Shown here in pieces: positions 61,570-64,000 of a DNA stretch of 64,000 bases; the first letter of the stretch is position 1; every line of letters begins with the position of its first letter. The DNA is from CBDFGK01 sp965247075 (GTDB lineage Bacteria > Pseudomonadota > Gammaproteobacteria > Pseudomonadales > Halieaceae), in the NCBI GenBank assembly GCA_965247075.1, contig CBDFGK010000002.1, forward strand, positions 124,001 to 188,000, read 5' to 3'. A program made the position numbers and the translations under genes. The notes under the pieces were generated by a model. It worked only from the letters and a program-made list of their open reading frames with translations. It did not search any database and was not told the origin of the DNA.

Positions 61570-62838
61570 CTACAGCCAAACCTTGAAACGTTTTTTGAGC
61601 TTGCGCGGTACCGGTTCGTTCTTGAGTTTGACGTAGTGCGGTAAACCGTTGCGGTAGGGCGGATAGTCTTCACCCGCTATCAATGGCGTCAGGTAGTCGC
61701 GCCCTGCCTGGGTGATACCAAAACCGTCGCGAGTGATGAAGTCGCGGGGCATCATCTTTTCTACATTGGCAACCTGGTCCAGCGGGGCTTCCCCAATTGA
61801 CCAGCTATAGCGCTTGCCCTTGCCGCGAACAATCGACGGCATGACCGCGTTCTTGCCGGCCAGTGCCATTTCCACCGCCGCCTTGCCAACTGCATAGGCC
61901 TGTTCTACATCCGTAGCGGAGGCGATGTGGCGCGCGGCGCGCTGCAGGTAGTCGGCCACTGCCCAGTGATATTTATAGCCAAGTTCTGCCTTGACCATTG
62001 CGGCAAGTGTGGGAGCTACGCCGCCCAGTTGCGCGTGGCCGAAGGCATCGCGGGTGCCGGCATCGGCGAGAAAGCTGCCATCGGCATACCGGGCACCTTC
62101 GGAGGCGACAATTACGCAGTGCCCGTAGCGTTTGACACTGCGCTCAACCTTGCGCAGAAATTTGTTTTTGTCGAAAACGATTTCCGGGAACAGGATGATG
62201 TGTGGGGCGTCGCCCTCGTGCTCTTTGGCCAGTCCACCAGCGGCGGCAATCCAGCCGGCATGGCGGCCCATGGCTTCCAGGATAAAGACCCTGGTGGAGG
62301 TTTCGCACATGGAGGCTACATCCAGCGCCGCTTCGCGGGTGGAAATGGCAATGTACTTGGCAACTGAGCCAAAACCCGGGCAGTTGTCGGTGAGTGGTAA
62401 ATCATTGTCGACGGTCTTGGGGATATGGATAGCCTGCACCGGGTAGCCCATGGTGGCGCTGAGCTGGGAAATCTTCAGGCAGGTGTCGGCGGAGTCGCCG
62501 CCGCCGTTGTAAAGGAAGTAGCCGATATTGTGCGCCTTGAATACCTCTATCAGACGCTCATACTCGGCGCGATGCTCAGCTACACTCTTGAGCTTGTAGC
62601 GACAGGAGCCGAATGCACCGGAGGGCGTGTGTCGCAGGGCGGCTATATTTTTTGCGGATTCCTTGCCGGTATCGATCAGCTCCTCGCGCAGGGCGCCGAT
62701 AATGCCGTTGCGACCGGCATAGACCTTGCCCATCCTTGCCCGGTTGGCGCGAGCTGTTTCGATCACCCCGCAGGCGCTGGCATTGATCACAGCGGTGACC
62801 CCGCCGGATTGGGCGTAAAAAGCGTTTTTCTTGGGCAT
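61570..62838 (-). CDS. pfp: Pyrophosphate-dependent 6-phosphofructokinase
   Basis: The 422-residue enzyme phosphorylates fructose-6-phosphate with PPi, reversibly. The N-terminal A-Q-S-G-G-V-T-A-V-I-N-A motif precedes L-Y-N-G-G-G-D-S-A-D, the PPi/ATP-discriminating loop. P-K-T-V-D-N-D-L holds the catalytic Asp, and E-A-M-G-R-H-A-G-W-I the sugar-phosphate site. Asp in G-G-G-D and the K-T-V-D motif fit the PPi group. It converges on hppA, so both PPi users sit side by side. Confidence 0.9.
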   Translation of the reverse strand: MPKKNAFYAQSGGVTAVINASACGVIETARANRARMGKVYAGRNGIIGALREELIDTGKESAKNIAALRHTPSGAFGSCRYKLKSVAEHRAEYERLIEVFKAHNIGYFLYNGGGDSADTCLKISQLSATMGYPVQAIHIPKTVDNDLPLTDNCPGFGSVAKYIAISTREAALDVASMCETSTRVFILEAMGRHAGWIAAAGGLAKEHEGDAPHIILFPEIVFDKNKFLRKVERSVKRYGHCVIVASEGARYADGSFLADAGTRDAFGHAQLGGVAPTLAAMVKAELGYKYHWAVADYLQRAARHIASATDVEQAYAVGKAAVEMALAGKNAVMPSIVRGKGKRYSWSIGEAPLDQVANVEKMMPRDFITRDGFGITQAGRDYLTPLIAGEDYPPYRNGLPHYVKLKNEPVPRKLKKRFKVWL

Positions 62839-62909
62839 GAAGTCTTCCTTGAGGCAGTTCTGTCAAATTCCCCATGATACCATTGGCACTGTTGAACCGG
62901 GGATTTCGT

Positions 62910-64000
62910 TTGAGCAAACACGTTCATATTCTGGGCATATGCGGCACATTTATGGGCGGGGTAGCGCTGCTGGCACGAGAACTGGGGTTTGAGGTCAGTG
63001 GCTCCGATGCCAAGGTCTATCCACCCATGAGTACACAGCTAGAGGCAGCCGGAATTACCTTCTGTGAGGGATACCGGCCCGAGCATTTGCAGCCGGCCCC
63101 CGCTTTGGTGGTAGTCGGCAACGCACTCGCGCGCGGCAACCCGGCCGTCGAGTACCTGCTCAACTCCCGCATCCCCTATGTCTCTGGCCCACAATGGCTG
63201 GCCGAGAACCTACTCTGTGAGCGCTGGGTGTTGGCGGTTGCCGGCACCCATGGCAAAACCAGTACCGGTAGTTTACTGGCCTGGATTCTTGAGCAGGCCG
63301 ATATGGCGCCGGGATTTCTCATCGGCGGGGTACCGGGCAATTTTGGCTGGTCGGCGCGTCTCGGCAACAGTGACTTTTTTGTGGTTGAGGCCGATGAATA
63401 CGACACGGCTTTTTTTGATAAGCGCTCCAAGTTTGTACACTACCGCCCGCGCACCTTGTGCCTGAATAATCTTGAATTTGATCACGCCGATATCTTCAGT
63501 GACCTGGAGGCGATTAAAACCCGATTTCATCATTTGATGCGCACGGTGCCCGGTGAGGGCCTGGTGATACACCGCACGGGTGACGAGGCGCTGGATGATG
63601 TTCTGGCCCGTGGCTGTTGGTCGGCAACGACAACATTTGGCACTGCCGCCGGCAGTGACTGGACGGTTGTACAAGCGGTGCCGGATGGCAGCAAGTTTGA
63701 GATTGTACACGGCGCAGAGCGCGCGCCGGTGGAGTGGCAGTTCACCGGCCAACACAATATTGAAAATGCGCTGGCAGCGGTGGCGGCCGCTCACCATGTG
63801 GGTGTACCCCTGGCCATAGCGGCAGAGGGGCTGCTCAGCTTTGCGGGGGTTAAGCGCAGGATGGAACTGCTGGCGGATATAGCCGGCATTCGGGTTTACG
63901 ACGACTTTGCCCATCATCCGACGGCTATCGCCACCACCCTGGCGGGATTGCGTGCGCAGGTTGGCGACGGACGCATTGTGCTTATGATCGAGCCCCGGTC
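62910..64000 (+). CDS. mpl: UDP-N-acetylmuramate:L-alanyl-gamma-D-glutamyl-meso-DAP ligase (partial)
   Basis: The gene runs off the window. It recycles murein tripeptide by ligating it to UDP-MurNAc. The start K-H-V-H-I-L-G-I-C-G-T-F-M-G-G is the Mpl nucleotide motif, then A-G-T-H-G-K-T-S-T-G-S is the ATP P-loop of Mur ligases. F-V-V-E-A-D-E-Y-D-T-A-F-F-D-K-R-S-K and N-N-L-E-F-D-H-A-D-I-F are also typical. TTG 62910 with a GGGGA upstream gives the usual N-terminus; ATG 62874 in the same frame would add twelve residues. Confidence 0.93.
   Translation, partial: MSKHVHILGICGTFMGGVALLARELGFEVSGSDAKVYPPMSTQLEAAGITFCEGYRPEHLQPAPALVVVGNALARGNPAVEYLLNSRIPYVSGPQWLAENLLCERWVLAVAGTHGKTSTGSLLAWILEQADMAPGFLIGGVPGNFGWSARLGNSDFFVVEADEYDTAFFDKRSKFVHYRPRTLCLNNLEFDHADIFSDLEAIKTRFHHLMRTVPGEGLVIHRTGDEALDDVLARGCWSATTTFGTAAGSDWTVVQAVPDGSKFEIVHGAERAPVEWQFTGQHNIENALAAVAAAHHVGVPLAIAAEGLLSFAGVKRRMELLADIAGIRVYDDFAHHPTAIATTLAGLRAQVGDGRIVLMIEPR

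Noticed and set aside
1..64000. rRNA, tRNA or riboswitch genes
   Set aside because: I looked for tRNA-like ends and well-known riboswitch cores in the longer gaps and found none; a covariance search could still find a weak one.

Overview
The window looks like a chromosomal segment of a marine-type gammaproteobacterium of the Pseudomonas/Cellvibrionales sort. The main reason is the conserved block panC-panB-dNK-folK-pcnB-(cbrB-like)-(cbrA-like)-gluQ-dksA-sfsA (48.8-58.8 kb), whose order matches the Pseudomonas neighbourhood as I know it. No rRNA, tRNA or CRISPR array was seen.

Region 1 (1-15.6 kb) is one very large surface gene and its debris. A giant autotransporter has an Ig-like domain, about ten FN3 repeats, HYR/DUF5011-like domains, a PKD-like domain and a C-terminal beta-barrel ending in Phe. 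It is broken by two single-G insertions and three insertion sequences (one ISNCY/ISDol1-like, two IS630). Removing the insertion sequences on paper restores the frame exactly. Downstream, a roughly 2-kb cassette made of a small membrane-anchored coiled-coil gene and the barrel is repeated in tandem. The extra barrels are deleted or frameshifted, and the last is split by an IS1182-family element.

Region 2 (15.6-36.3 kb) is catabolic and ordinary: a VOC protein, an LLM flavin oxidoreductase, an acyl-CoA synthetase, an AlgP/H1-like lysine-rich protein, and an SDR-TetR pair. Divergent from TetR runs an operon of amidohydrolase, KshA-like Rieske oxygenase, acetoacetate-decarboxylase-like protein, tyrosine phosphatase and two acyl-CoA dehydrogenases, which suggests degradation of a steroid, terpene or aromatic acid. 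Then come ltaE, hspQ, an antitoxin-toxin-antitoxin cluster, an M19 dipeptidase, two small lipoproteins and a PD40-propeller amidohydrolase.

Region 3 (36.3-41.3 kb) is a small accessory island: a cysteine-rich gene split by an IS4-family element, an IS3 remnant, an overlapping AAA-ATPase/PIN-like nuclease pair that is a candidate defence module, and a hicB with a truncated hicA.

Region 4 (41.4-64 kb) is core metabolism and regulation: a PQQ quinohemoprotein dehydrogenase operon, a polytopic membrane protein, acs, pantothenate/folate genes, pcnB, a sigma-54 two-component pair, gluQ-dksA, sfsA, an M15 peptidase, a membrane pyrophosphatase, PPi-dependent phosphofructokinase and the start of mpl. 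The 500-base gap between the cbrB-like gene and pcnB holds a -24/-12 promoter, upstream inverted repeats and two A-rich, hairpin-ended modules. This is where Pseudomonas keeps the CrcZ decoy RNA, and I regard it as the most interesting feature. The gluQ gene appears to lack any ATG/GTG/TTG start ahead of its catalytic motif.
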